Below the pieces are notes generated by a model that made no database searches, was not told the DNA's origin, and was given only the letters and a program-made list of their open reading frames with translations. Source: Bacteroidales bacterium (GTDB taxonomy: Bacteria; Bacteroidota; Bacteroidia; Bacteroidales; Paludibacteraceae). Taken from it: a stretch of DNA of 64,000 nucleotides. The position numbers and the translations under genes were made by a program. Shown here piece by piece: positions 43,452-52,383 of this stretch (the first letter of the stretch is position 1; each line of letters opens with the position of its first letter). Location: assembly GCA_015061115.1 (NCBI GenBank), contig SUXE01000016.1, positions 1 through 64,000 on the forward strand, read 5' to 3'.

Positions 43452-45299
43452 TTATTTTTTAACATCACCAATCACAGCCATTTCACATTTATTGCAGTCG
43501 AATGCAAGTGTGTATTCTGAGCCGTTAGAACCGACTAGTTTGAGTGGTTGCTTGAATTTTGCTGCTTCTGCAGTGTCTTGTTTCAGACAGATTCCCAATT
43601 CATATCTGATGCAGTATTTGCAGCGCATAAGTTCAGCTTTCTGCTTTGGCTCTCGTTCATAGCTCCATGCTGGATTGACAATTCCGCACTGCTCAATGAA
43701 GCTTTTGGCCTTAGCGTTATGTACATTCAATCGGTAATCTGTGGCGTTTGATGGAAACTGTAGATTCTCTTCCATCGGCAGACGTGGCTCTCTCTTCCAG
43801 GCCGACAGCTTGTTGGATATCAATGCACTGATTAATGTCCGTTTCCATTCGTTAAGTGTGGACATTGCGAAGAAATAAGAGTTTTGAGAGTCAATCTTCA
43901 CATCTGTCACACAGAATGGGGTGCCGCCTGTTTTCTTTAGCGTTTTTATGATGTTGTCGTTGGCCAACTGAGAATTTTGCGCCAATTCTTTTTTGCTGTC
44001 GAATGTCACTTGTGCTTTGTCTCCTGCAATATCAGTCATTTCAAGAGTGAACCCGTCGGATGTCTCCGTCATCACTATTTGTGCATCGATTTGACGGATG
44101 CATGTATCATTGTTCACGGCAGTGTCGTAGCGGATGTCGAAATTGCGGTACAGTTTTGCGTTTGGCTGCACACGTAATCCTGCCGGTAAATCAATGCAGT
44201 CGCCTTGTGCTTTGTTCGCTCGGAATCCTATAAGCTCTCCACTCCTGTCGACGTAGCAAAAACCGTCTCCGTTTGCGAGTGTTATTTTGTCTGCTAATTT
44301 TATCTGCAGAGTTGAGCCTTTTTGCAATGATGTTGTGCCCACATATTCGCCCATTGATTTGGGTGTGTCTATGTTTGCCATCTTCTCTCGTTTCCCGCTT
44401 AGATTATATGTTGTGAGTCCACGGTTGAAGATTTTATGCAGATTGGGTTGAAACCCGTATCTGCTTGTTCCATAGCTCATTCTGTGATATTCATTGTTTT
44501 TTGCCAGGAATTCGTCGATTATTCCTCTATAGTAGGCGACGGTGGTCTTCACGTATGTGATATCTTTCAGTCTGCCTTCTATTTTGAATGTAGAAACTCC
44601 TGCTTTTATCATTTCAGCAAGATATTTTTCCGCACTGAAATCTCTAAGAGACAGCAGATATTTGTCTTTGGCTATTGTTTTCCCGTCAGCATCGAATAAA
44701 GAGTATTTCATTCGGCATGGTTGTCCGCACTCTCCTCTGTTGGCGCTTCTTCCTAGCATACGCTGGCTCATATAGCATTGTCCGCTATAGCTCACGCAAA
44801 GGGCTCCGTGGATGAATGTCTCAAGCCTTACTTTTGTATGAGACGCAATGTATGCCATGCTTTTTACGTCGGTCTCTCTGGCCAACACCACTTGCTCGAA
44901 TCCGCATTTCTCCCAGAATCTCACTTTGTCGAGATTCCTGTTGTCCATCTGTGTGCTTGCGTGCAGTGCGATAGGAGGAAGGTTAGCTCGGAGCAATCCG
45001 TAATCCTGGATGATCAATGCGTCTACTCCTATTTTGTATAAAGACCATGCTAGCTTTTCTGCCTCTGCAAGTTCCTCGTCAGTGAGGATTGTGTTGAGGG
45101 CAACGTATATGCGAGCATTGTAGACGTGTGCAAACTCCACCAGTTTGGCGATGTCTTCCAGACTGTTGCCTGCCGCACTTCTTGCTGAGAACGCAGGCCC
45201 TCCGATATACACAGCGTCGGCACCATATTTGATCGCCTCTATTCCGTGCTCAACTTCACGAGCTGGAGCCAATAGCTCTATATATTCGCGTCCGACCAT
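43452..45299 (-). CDS. U32 peptidase family protein, RlhA-like
   Basis: The true start is the ATG at 45299, giving 615 residues (VGREYIELLAPAREVEHG); a longer frame upstream only runs through the previous gene. Motifs are HGALCVSYSGQCYMSQRMLG, RGECGQPCRMKY, a middle DUF3656-like region and a C-terminal Cys cluster (CKYCIRYELGIC). In E. coli the related RlhA is needed for 5-hydroxycytidine at 23S rRNA position 2501 and TrhP for tRNA hydroxylation, so an RNA-hydroxylation role is likelier than proteolysis. Stop and start overlap as TAATG with the PrsW gene. Confidence 0.87.
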   Translation of the reverse strand: MVGREYIELLAPAREVEHGIEAIKYGADAVYIGGPAFSARSAAGNSLEDIAKLVEFAHVYNARIYVALNTILTDEELAEAEKLAWSLYKIGVDALIIQDYGLLRANLPPIALHASTQMDNRNLDKVRFWEKCGFEQVVLARETDVKSMAYIASHTKVRLETFIHGALCVSYSGQCYMSQRMLGRSANRGECGQPCRMKYSLFDADGKTIAKDKYLLSLRDFSAEKYLAEMIKAGVSTFKIEGRLKDITYVKTTVAYYRGIIDEFLAKNNEYHRMSYGTSRYGFQPNLHKIFNRGLTTYNLSGKREKMANIDTPKSMGEYVGTTSLQKGSTLQIKLADKITLANGDGFCYVDRSGELIGFRANKAQGDCIDLPAGLRVQPNAKLYRNFDIRYDTAVNNDTCIRQIDAQIVMTETSDGFTLEMTDIAGDKAQVTFDSKKELAQNSQLANDNIIKTLKKTGGTPFCVTDVKIDSQNSYFFAMSTLNEWKRTLISALISNKLSAWKREPRLPMEENLQFPSNATDYRLNVHNAKAKSFIEQCGIVNPAWSYEREPKQKAELMRCKYCIRYELGICLKQDTAEAAKFKQPLKLVGSNGSEYTLAFDCNKCEMAVIGDVKK

Positions 45300-46357
45300 T
45301 ATCTCAATCTGTTTTGATAATTGCCGCTGTTTTTCAGATAGTGTACTAGCAATCCAACACAAAATACACATAGAGGAAGTGCTACCAAGATTGCTGTAAG
45401 TCCATTTCCGCACATTGTGTCGTAGATCCCGTGAAGCATGGCTGGAATGATGAGCGCAAGTGCCCACAACGCTTTTCTATAGCGAGGGTAGAGCACTGCA
45501 AAACTGATGAAGAATCCTCCGATTGCGCACCAGATAGCATGGATGAATGGCAGACTTGTCAGACGGGCTATGTTCATCAGGAATCGGTCCGAACCGTCTA
45601 ACTTCATATTCTCTGTCATCTGATATTGCACGCCTTCGTATACTCCGAATGCAAGTCCGGAAATTAATCCGTAGAATACTAATGTCTGTGGCACCAATGG
45701 CTTCTTTGTCTTTTTCACAAGCCAGATCAATGGAAGCATCTTGGCGAATTCCTCGGTGAACCCTACTCCGAAAGTGAAACCGATCAGTTGTAATAACATA
45801 GGGTAGCTTTGGTCGGTAGCTCCATAGAAAAAGTTCAGATTGGGTAATCCTAAAGCGTCCCATGCCACAAACACAATCGCCTGCATCAGGAAGAATATAG
45901 TCACGCTTGTTTTGGCTGTCACCTGTGGCGATTTGAACATATAGTTGAAGAAACTCCACCACACTACCGAAAAATATAGTGCGATGCAGTAGTATGACAA
46001 CCATCCGCTAGGGACAAAGTATGCGGCCACAAGAGGAAACAATCCTATACATGCGAGCACAAGCAGACGGGTGTCGCTTTTCCACGTCTCCTTCTGCTTT
46101 AATTCTTTCGGGAAAAGGAGGTCTTTGGAAATATGCCTCAACTGGCTTGTCAGACTTCCTGCATTGTCCACTTTGACGGAAATGTTGTTGTCGTTCAACA
46201 CGTCGCGCACAGCAAAGAAATCCTTATCTTCAGTCGCTGTGTTCACTGTAGACAGTTTGTCGCATTTGAGTACTTTGCCAGCTTTGACAAGGCTGGTTAA
46301 ATCTGATATATTATATGGACCGAACGGATTCCCGTTGCGGTATACGTAGTATTCCAT
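45299..46357 (-). CDS. PrsW-family intramembrane protease with an N-terminal GYF_2 domain
   Basis: The 352-residue protein starts with a GYF_2-like domain (YYVYRNGNPFGPYNISDLTS, residues 1-65), then about eight membrane segments. PrsW motifs are EE at 202-203 in FTEEFAKMLPL, FGVYEG (238-242) and His273 in PFIHAIWCA. PrsW proteases cut membrane proteins such as anti-sigma factors. The target here is unknown; no sigma/anti-sigma pair is nearby. Its stop overlaps the U32 gene start. Confidence 0.88.
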   Translation of the reverse strand: MEYYVYRNGNPFGPYNISDLTSLVKAGKVLKCDKLSTVNTATEDKDFFAVRDVLNDNNISVKVDNAGSLTSQLRHISKDLLFPKELKQKETWKSDTRLLVLACIGLFPLVAAYFVPSGWLSYYCIALYFSVVWWSFFNYMFKSPQVTAKTSVTIFFLMQAIVFVAWDALGLPNLNFFYGATDQSYPMLLQLIGFTFGVGFTEEFAKMLPLIWLVKKTKKPLVPQTLVFYGLISGLAFGVYEGVQYQMTENMKLDGSDRFLMNIARLTSLPFIHAIWCAIGGFFISFAVLYPRYRKALWALALIIPAMLHGIYDTMCGNGLTAILVALPLCVFCVGLLVHYLKNSGNYQNRLR

Positions 46358-46379
46358 AAAGCGATTTTTAATTTTTGTG

Positions 46380-46387
46380 CAAAGTTA
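46380..46387 (-). promoter_or_regulatory. Putative -7 element of the PrsW-U32 operon
   Basis: On the minus strand this reads TAACTTTG, about 22 nt before the PrsW start at 46357. No matching TTTG was found at the -33 distance. Confidence 0.45.
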
Positions 46388-46477
46388 AAATTTTTATGTG
46401 TATTACCATATCAGATTTCATTCTGATTGTAGCTCTTTTGGTTATTGTCAAAACATCATCGACTCTGATGCCGTTCT

Positions 46478-49400
46478 CTAGTTCAAAAAATCTATTAATT
46501 CGTTGTAGATTGGCACTTGTCTCAGCATTTCTTCATTGCCAACAACAAAAAGTTGTTTTCTCGCTCTTGTGAGTGCGACATTAAGTTTCCTGTCGATTGT
46601 TTTGCCGTCCTCTTCAATCGCATCGCACACAAAATCAAGCTGATAGTCTTGGTTGACACAGAAGGAGTAGATGATGATGTCCATCTGTCCGCCTTGGTAG
46701 CGTTCCACGGTGTCGACCACAATTCCGTCTGCCACACCCGACTCTTCAAGTTTGTGGCGGATTTTTGCGATTTGACTACGGTAGCCTGTGATCACGCCTA
46801 TCGTCATCTTGTCATCGGCAATGCCGTTCTTTTTTCTCAATTCCACACATGCTTTCACAATCTCTGTCACAATGTTAGCCTCGCTATCGTTGGTCTTGCC
46901 GCTATTGCTTCCTAAATCTCGTTCCGACGGAATATATGCCATTCTTCTGGTTGCCACCAGCGTCTCCCAACGATTGTCCTTGTCATAATCATTATAGTAG
47001 TCGAAGGTCTCGTTTTGCCAGTCTGCCACAGTGTGTAGTTCACCGTTGTAGAATTGGTCATTCGGAAATTTGCATATTTCGTTGTGCATTCTTCCCTGAC
47101 CTCTCAGAGTGTCCCAAGCACAATTGTTGCCTGAGTCTCTGTTTAATCGGAACAACCTTTCAAACAGTGAGTTGCGACGGTCTGTCAGTCCAATTCCGCG
47201 AAGATCCTCGTCTTCCACTTTTGATTCATTTTCTGATTGAGCCACCACTGCAGGAAGTTGTTTGTGGTCGCCTATCATGATGAATTTCTTGATGCCGTAT
47301 TCGCCGAGTCGAGTCTGCTCGGATAGCAAACCTATGATTTGAGGCTCAAGGATCTGTGACGCTTCATCGATGATGGCGACGTCGAAATTGATGATGTTGA
47401 ATATCTCTTTGTTTGACAACATGGCTGTCGTTGTGCCGACAAAAACTTTGTGGCTGCGGATTTCAGCGGTCACTTCCTGAGGTGTTGTCATGTTTTTGAT
47501 TCGTTCAGACAAAATGTTTGGCAGGAATCTTTTGTCTGCGTTCAGCCTACTGCCGATTCTGACGAAATCAATATTTTTCTCGCTTCTGTTCAATGAGTTG
47601 CAGATCTCATCCACAGCACGGTTGGTGTATGCCATCAGCAGAATATTCCCGTCGTCTTCATAAAATTCCTCCACCATTGATTTGAGTGCGAAGGATGTCT
47701 TGCCTGTGCCTGGAGGGCCTGCAAGGAGAAAGTAGCTGTCTGTCGACTTCGCTTTCTCCACAATACGGTTGATATCCTCGTTGGCGTATGTGCCATGGCG
47801 GTGAGTGTTTGTCGGTTTGGGCAACGTCTCTCCAAGAAGCAGACGTTTCCTTTCCGGCTTTGTGCTGATGAATGTGAAAAGACCAGAGTAAAGGTTGGCA
47901 AAGCTTGATTCTATGAAATCTCTTTCGATAGCGAATTCCATGTCGCTGCGTAGCACGTTAGGTTTGCGTTGAGTCTGACGCATATTGATACGTAGCGTGT
48001 TGTTGTTGATCTCAGCGATTGTGCCACGAAGTACTAATTTGTTGGTTGCTAAGTCGGTATCATTCCGTCTTTCATAAATGACAACGATATCTCCCACACG
48101 GAAAGACGCCGTGTATTCGTCGTTTGGTGTGCGGTCGAATACAACATATGGCTCTGCGGAATCGATGGCGATTTCTCTTGGACGAAGGTCAAAGATTATA
48201 TTTCCTGACTCTTTTTTCTCTTCCAGCGACTCTCTCCAGCAAGAAGCAAAACCGTAATGGTTGCGACGGGTGCCGCTACCTCCTGTCTTGGCATAATCCT
48301 GCTCTTTCGCGATAAATCCGAGCATCGAGTAAAAATATTTCTGTTCCAATGGAGAAGTGGATTCTATTGTGTGACGGAATTCCTCAATCCTTGGCACGAT
48401 GAATCCGCTTACTATTCGTTCGCTTCTTACTTTGTCATAGTTTGGAATCATATATTGAGGCGTGATCCACGACACTATGCGTCTTACTTCATCTATGGTT
48501 TTGGCATTGGCAAGCAGATGCTCATAGCAGACGATGCGGTTGCGTAGATTAAGAGCCTCCGATATGTTTTTAAGTGTACATTTCGCATAACGGAGGTTGG
48601 CTCGCTTCTCATACGGATATTTAGTGTAGAAAATGTAGGTTTTCAGCTCATTGAACGGGATTTGCAGTACACGTTGCACTATCGCCTGGTATAGGAATGC
48701 CTGGGTGATATGGTTGTCTGCGATAAGATCCAATTGGGATTCAGGAAACTTGCTTTTTCCGCTTTTCATTTCCACCACGGCATAGTTTCCTCTTGCCTGA
48801 TGCAGCAGGTCGAGACGTCCAGACAAACCGAGTTGGTCGCAGAAGAATGTAGGCTCGAGCAGCACATTTTCTGTGGAAATGCCAACTTCTGGAAATACCG
48901 ACTCCACCACGTTCTTTATGTTGTTGTAATGAGTCTCCGCGTCTGAAATCCATGAATCATAATCATCTTTGTTTTGTAATTCTTCACAGGTGCTGATGGA
49001 AAGCGACGACTCAAGGAACGCTTCGTTAATGAGAGTCTTGAAATCGACGTCGTTTTTGTCGTGAGCGTGGATAAGACGATCGTGGAAATAATTGGCTATA
49101 TTTCCGAGAAGCATTGCTTTAGACGTCTTTGTTCGCATCAGTTTTTTGAACAGATGCTCAAGAGGGTTCGGACCGCATGGAGTGACGCAGTCGGCTATCG
49201 AGCTACACTCCATGAGATAGTCAGGGTTGATGATTATGAATCTTGGGCAAAGGTCTCCGTTAGGTTCGACGGTACTGTCTATAAGCCCTACGATACAGCC
49301 GTTCCATACCATGTTTGGTGTGATTGCGAAATCGCTGTTCTGACCTATCACGTTGATTTTCACCTTCACTTGTGTATATTCTTCCGCGTCTTCCTTGTAG

Positions 49401-49858
49401 CCTGTGATATATTCGTAGTCGCATGCTGTAGCCACTATGCGCATATAGTTGATGCGTTCGGTACGACGATATTCATCAGTAGACCATGAACCGCTCACTA
49501 CTTCCAGATCCCTCTTTTGAGACTCAGAAATCTGTTCTCCGTATATTAGAGAGATGAAAAGAGCCAACGCAACATAGTCTTCCCTGTATTGCTCGGTAGA
49601 GACGACGGCATTGTTGCGCATGGAATTAATCGCGTCGGCACGGAATTTCATAATCCTCTTGCGCATTGCGATATGCACATTGTATTTGTCTAAAAGGAAC
49701 GTCAGTCTGGCATATTCCGTTGCGAAACGAATATTGTCGTCCGCAGTCAGTTCTTTGCAGATAGATTCGAAAATATAAAACAGGTTTTTGTATTTTTTTG
49801 ATACTATATCCGTGGATTTTTCGACCTCTTCTATTTTATATATGTATGAGTTGCTCAT
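46478..49858 (-). CDS. Fused Cas4/RecB-like nuclease and Upf1/Dna2-like superfamily 1 helicase
   Basis: The 1126-residue protein combines two machines. Residues about 225-420 show a Cas4/RecB-type PD-(D/E)XK nuclease: AMLLGNIANYFHDRLI, GLSGRLDLL, YAVVEMKSGK and QAFLYQ. Residues about 690-1110 form an SF1B helicase: AGPPGTGKTSFA (about 711), VAIIDEASQ (about 829), GDHKQLPAVV, VERYQGGQMD and NVALTRARKQLFVVGN. The order matches Dna2. I do not see the three downstream Fe-S cysteines of Dna2/Cas4, although ECSSIADCVTPC lies before the nuclease. A role in DNA end or flap processing is likely. It stands alone between divergent promoters and the PrsW operon. Confidence 0.87.
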   Translation of the reverse strand: MSNSYIYKIEEVEKSTDIVSKKYKNLFYIFESICKELTADDNIRFATEYARLTFLLDKYNVHIAMRKRIMKFRADAINSMRNNAVVSTEQYREDYVALALFISLIYGEQISESQKRDLEVVSGSWSTDEYRRTERINYMRIVATACDYEYITGYKEDAEEYTQVKVKINVIGQNSDFAITPNMVWNGCIVGLIDSTVEPNGDLCPRFIIINPDYLMECSSIADCVTPCGPNPLEHLFKKLMRTKTSKAMLLGNIANYFHDRLIHAHDKNDVDFKTLINEAFLESSLSISTCEELQNKDDYDSWISDAETHYNNIKNVVESVFPEVGISTENVLLEPTFFCDQLGLSGRLDLLHQARGNYAVVEMKSGKSKFPESQLDLIADNHITQAFLYQAIVQRVLQIPFNELKTYIFYTKYPYEKRANLRYAKCTLKNISEALNLRNRIVCYEHLLANAKTIDEVRRIVSWITPQYMIPNYDKVRSERIVSGFIVPRIEEFRHTIESTSPLEQKYFYSMLGFIAKEQDYAKTGGSGTRRNHYGFASCWRESLEEKKESGNIIFDLRPREIAIDSAEPYVVFDRTPNDEYTASFRVGDIVVIYERRNDTDLATNKLVLRGTIAEINNNTLRINMRQTQRKPNVLRSDMEFAIERDFIESSFANLYSGLFTFISTKPERKRLLLGETLPKPTNTHRHGTYANEDINRIVEKAKSTDSYFLLAGPPGTGKTSFALKSMVEEFYEDDGNILLMAYTNRAVDEICNSLNRSEKNIDFVRIGSRLNADKRFLPNILSERIKNMTTPQEVTAEIRSHKVFVGTTTAMLSNKEIFNIINFDVAIIDEASQILEPQIIGLLSEQTRLGEYGIKKFIMIGDHKQLPAVVAQSENESKVEDEDLRGIGLTDRRNSLFERLFRLNRDSGNNCAWDTLRGQGRMHNEICKFPNDQFYNGELHTVADWQNETFDYYNDYDKDNRWETLVATRRMAYIPSERDLGSNSGKTNDSEANIVTEIVKACVELRKKNGIADDKMTIGVITGYRSQIAKIRHKLEESGVADGIVVDTVERYQGGQMDIIIYSFCVNQDYQLDFVCDAIEEDGKTIDRKLNVALTRARKQLFVVGNEEMLRQVPIYNELIDFLN

Positions 49859-49897
49859 AGTGTTAAAAAAACTTTTTTTCTATCTTAAAAAACCTTA

Positions 49898-49905
49898 CAA
49901 AGGTA
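49898..49905 (-). promoter_or_regulatory. Putative -7 element of the nuclease-helicase gene
   Basis: On the minus strand this reads TACCTTTG (TAnnTTTG), about 39 nt before the start at 49858. No proper -33 TTTG was found. It is divergent from the box at 49926. Confidence 0.5.
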
Positions 49906-49925
49906 AGATATTATTTTCACTTCAT

Positions 49926-49933
49926 TATATTTG
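49926..49933 (+). promoter_or_regulatory. Putative -7 element of the His-rich protein gene
   Basis: TATATTTG matches the -7 consensus and lies about 65 nt before the start at 49999. It is only 20 bp from the divergent helicase box, so the two promoters may interfere. Confidence 0.5.
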
Positions 49934-49998
49934 CATAAAAGATAAACGGAACCGGTAAGGCGACGTTGATAATAATTAATGATAAAATTGATACGACC

Positions 49999-50757
49999 AT
50001 GAAAAATAAATTGTTTTTAATAGTCCTAAGCATTGTAGCAATGCTTGCTATGTCAGAGTTAACTTATGCACAGCGTTCACATGGAGGTGGAGCTCCTCAG
50101 CGTTCATCTGCGCCAGCACACAATAATCGTGGTGGAGGTAATCATGCAGCACCAGCACCTTCCAACAGAGGAGGTGGCAATCATGCAGCAGCACCAGCAC
50201 ATGGAGGCGGACATCGTCCAGCACCTGCAAGAGTAGAACATGGACCTCGTCCTGTTCATCATGCTCCAGCAGCACATCATCATGGACCAGCTCCAGCACC
50301 GCATCATCATCATGCACCTGCTCCAGCACCGCATCACCACCATGCGCCAGCTCCGCATCATCATCACCATGCGCCAGCTCCGGTAGCACATCGTCATGCA
50401 CCTGCTCACCATCATCGTGTGATTCACCGTCCACATCCAGTGTACCATCATACACGTCCTGTATACGTACACTCATTCTTGGTTGGCGATTACACTTACT
50501 ACTATGGTAATGGCGTGTACTATGTATACGATCCAGTATATGGATATGAGGAGGTTGCATTCCCTGAGAATGTCTTCTTCACAACACTTCCTTACGGAGC
50601 TCGTTTGTCTCGCGTGAATGGAACAACTTATTATGAAGCAGGAGGAATGTGGTTCTTGCCAGTGGCAGAGGGCTACATGATGGTAGAGCGTCCGATTGCA
50701 AGAGCTCAGATAACGATTCCTGTTCCATCACTACGTTTCTATGCCTCATTTAACTAA
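49999..50757 (+). CDS. Secreted histidine-rich protein with a DUF6515-like C-terminus
   Basis: The ATG at 49999 opens on a signal peptide (KNKLFLIVLSIVAMLAMSEL) with cleavage near TYAQ; an earlier in-frame start at 49966 is unlikely. Of 252 residues, about 30-160 are low-complexity His-Ala-Pro-Gly with runs such as APAPHHHHAPAP, encoded by roughly 30-bp DNA repeats. The last 90 residues are Tyr-rich and ordered (DYTYYYGNGVYYVYDPVYGY, YYEAGGMWFLPVAEGYMMV), recalling DUF6515 proteins. The His clusters could bind zinc, nickel or copper; that is inference. It has its own -7 box and terminator. Confidence 0.72.
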   Translation: MKNKLFLIVLSIVAMLAMSELTYAQRSHGGGAPQRSSAPAHNNRGGGNHAAPAPSNRGGGNHAAAPAHGGGHRPAPARVEHGPRPVHHAPAAHHHGPAPAPHHHHAPAPAPHHHHAPAPHHHHHAPAPVAHRHAPAHHHRVIHRPHPVYHHTRPVYVHSFLVGDYTYYYGNGVYYVYDPVYGYEEVAFPENVFFTTLPYGARLSRVNGTTYYEAGGMWFLPVAEGYMMVERPIARAQITIPVPSLRFYASFN

Positions 50758-50790
50758 CTCAGAACAACAATATTTTAATTTCTTGTGAGG

Positions 50791-50824
50791 AGTCAGCCAA
50801 GTAAATCTTGGCTGACTTTTTTTG
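50791..50824 (+). terminator. Terminator of the His-rich protein gene
   Basis: Arms agtcagccaa (50791-50800) and ttggctgact (50808-50817) form a 10-bp perfect stem with a seven-base loop, followed by a run of T. Confidence 0.9.
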
Positions 50825-50848
50825 TTCTTCGCTGTTGATGTAGAAATG

Positions 50849-51223
50849 TCAGAAGTCAGTCGGCAAAATCGCGTCTTCATAATGCTCAACATACATTCCT
50901 TTGTTGTCGAATCCGCTTTGCATCACAATTATGATGACATCCAGACGGAAATTTGAGTTGACCTGCATCTTTCGGAGGTACATGGTCACTGCGTTCACAA
51001 AATTTCTGATCTTACTTTTGCTCATGCTGGTACGAGGGTCGATGTAGTCGGAATAACGTGTTTTGACTTCGACAAAGACGAGTGTATCTCCATCTAAAGC
51101 AACAATATCAAGTTCGTTGCTGCCACATCTCCAGTTTCTTGTGATGATTTGATAACCTTTTCCTTCAAGGAATTCCACGGCAAAGTTTTCGCCGTTTTTG
51201 CCTAATTCGTTGTGTTCTGCCAT
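50849..51223 (-). CDS. YraN/UPF0102 family putative nuclease
   Basis: The start is the ATG at 51223 (AEHNELGKNGENFAVEFL); 22 extra codons upstream are not typical. The 124-residue protein has the small PD-(D/E)XK-like pattern GSNELDIVALDGDTLVFVEVK, which defines UPF0102. A role in DNA recombination or repair is suspected but not shown for most members. A TATTTTTG -7 box lies 27 nt upstream on the minus strand. Confidence 0.92.
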   Translation of the reverse strand: MAEHNELGKNGENFAVEFLEGKGYQIITRNWRCGSNELDIVALDGDTLVFVEVKTRYSDYIDPRTSMSKSKIRNFVNAVTMYLRKMQVNSNFRLDVIIIVMQSGFDNKGMYVEHYEDAILPTDF

Positions 51224-51249
51224 AATCCTATTAATTATAATTAACGATG

Positions 51250-51257
51250 CAAAAATA
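51250..51257 (-). promoter_or_regulatory. Putative -7 element of the YraN gene
   Basis: On the minus strand this reads TATTTTTG, about 27 nt before the start codon. A GAAA (TTTC) lies at 17 nt, a weak -33. Confidence 0.45.
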
Positions 51258-51319
51258 ATCATATTTTTTATGTTGAAAAAAATCAGCATCCTTTTTTATG
51301 ACAAAAAAGTGAATTTTGA

Positions 51320-51327
51320 TAAATTTG
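51320..51327 (+). promoter_or_regulatory. Putative -7 element of the AraC-family gene
   Basis: TAAATTTG matches TAnnTTTG and lies 20 nt before the ATG at 51348. The -33 half is not evident. Confidence 0.45.
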
Positions 51328-51347
51328 CATAGGTAAATAATTTGAAG

Positions 51348-52223
51348 ATGCAAAAGAACGGAATTCAACAGGAAATATTCAAGCATTGCGGAAAGGAGAA
51401 TATCAAGATAGAAAATGACGGTATTTTATATGGATTGTGGAATGTCTGCGATATTCCTGTGATGTCGACGCCGGAGAGATTGCCTCTTTTCTTCTATGGA
51501 TTCTGCATGTCAGGTGAGGCGGAACTGGAAATAGACATGAAACCATGTAAATTTTCAAAAGGGGATATTGTGCGAATAAGGATGGGGCAGACGTTGCTTG
51601 TGAAATCCGTCAGTGAGGATTTCAATTCCGTGTTGTTCTTTTTCGACAGACGAGTGATCTCAGGATTTGTGTCTGGTCTGAAAGTGCCTCTAGGCAATAC
51701 CAATCCGATATTCAAGACGTCGGAGGAGTTGTATGGGTCATTGCTTGTTTATCTTAACTTTGTCAAGAGCAGGCTTGATTTGTGCAAGACGGAGAAGAGC
51801 GCGTATTTGAGAGCGACATGTGAGTTTCTGATGAAGGCTATGCTTTGTGAGGTGTTGAATGAGGTTTCGAAATCGTGTGTGGCACAGGAGAAGGGCTCAC
51901 GTACACAGGAGATATTCCTCAAGTTTTCTTCGATGGTGAAAGAGAATTTCAAGACGACGCGAAATGTGAAATACTACGCTGACCAGTTATGCATCACTCC
52001 TAAGTATCTGTGTAAGATTGTGTCGGAATGTGTCGGCTCGTCGCCCAGCCAATTCATAGATTCATTGGTGATGAATGAGGCGAAACAGATGCTCCGCACG
52101 AGCAATCTTTCAATCCAGCAGATATCAGAAACGTTGAATTTCCCAAACCAAAGTTTTTTCGGCAGATTCTTCAAGACCCATGCAGGTATTTCTCCTGGCG
52201 CATATAGAAATGAGAAATGCTGA
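51348..52223 (+). CDS. AraC-family transcriptional regulator
   Basis: The 291-residue protein has an N-terminal cupin-like sensing part (about 30-150, MKPCKFSKGDIVRIRMG) and a C-terminal double helix-turn-helix (about 195-290): VKYYADQLCITPKYLCKIV and LSIQQISETLNFPNQSFFGR followed by FFKTHAGISPGAYR. I used the ATG at 51348; an in-frame TTG lies at 51342. Its target is unknown. The nearest genes are yraN (divergent) and the ferredoxin downstream, past a copy of the three-hairpin repeat. Confidence 0.9.
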   Translation: MQKNGIQQEIFKHCGKENIKIENDGILYGLWNVCDIPVMSTPERLPLFFYGFCMSGEAELEIDMKPCKFSKGDIVRIRMGQTLLVKSVSEDFNSVLFFFDRRVISGFVSGLKVPLGNTNPIFKTSEELYGSLLVYLNFVKSRLDLCKTEKSAYLRATCEFLMKAMLCEVLNEVSKSCVAQEKGSRTQEIFLKFSSMVKENFKTTRNVKYYADQLCITPKYLCKIVSECVGSSPSQFIDSLVMNEAKQMLRTSNLSIQQISETLNFPNQSFFGRFFKTHAGISPGAYRNEKC

Positions 52224-52259
52224 ATGCAAAATTAAAATTGGTATAGGTGTCTCATAAAC

Positions 52260-52330
52260 CGACAGTGTTTTGCTCCGCAAAATACAATCTGTTTGGAGTT
52301 AACCAGAGGTTATGTGTTCCCTTCGGGAAC
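52260..52330. repeat. Three-hairpin element, diverged copy F
   Basis: The layout equals that of the array at 99-540: cgaca, a 9-bp stem gtgttttgc (52265-52273) and gcaaaatac (52277-52285) around tcc, then aatc, ten bases, a 5-bp stem taacc (52300-52304) and ggtta (52308-52312), and a perfect 6-bp stem gttccc-ttc-gggaac (52316-52330). The stem sequences differ from the array copies but keep their pairing, while the flanks cgaca and aatc and the loops tcc and ttc are conserved. Confidence 0.75.
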
Positions 52331-52331
52331 G

Positions 52332-52383
52332 GTAGGGGCAATCCCTTGTGGTTGCCCATGTAAGTACACCTTGTGGTTGCCCC
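52332..52383. repeat. Short direct repeats next to copy F
   Basis: The 14-mer ccttgtggttgccc occurs at 52344-52357 and 52369-52382, 25 bp apart. A preceding ggggcaa can pair with either ttgccc end. The rest of the gap to the ferredoxin start is AT-rich with no clear gene. Confidence 0.7.

Noticed and set aside
45300-45467. Longer start of the U32 gene
   Set aside because: The extra 56 residues run inside the PrsW coding sequence and do not look like U32; the family start is the ATG at 45299 with TAATG overlap.
50048-50560. Minus-strand frames opposite the His-rich gene
   Set aside because: They consist of Met/Trp/Asp/Val runs that simply read the His-Ala-Pro repeats backwards.
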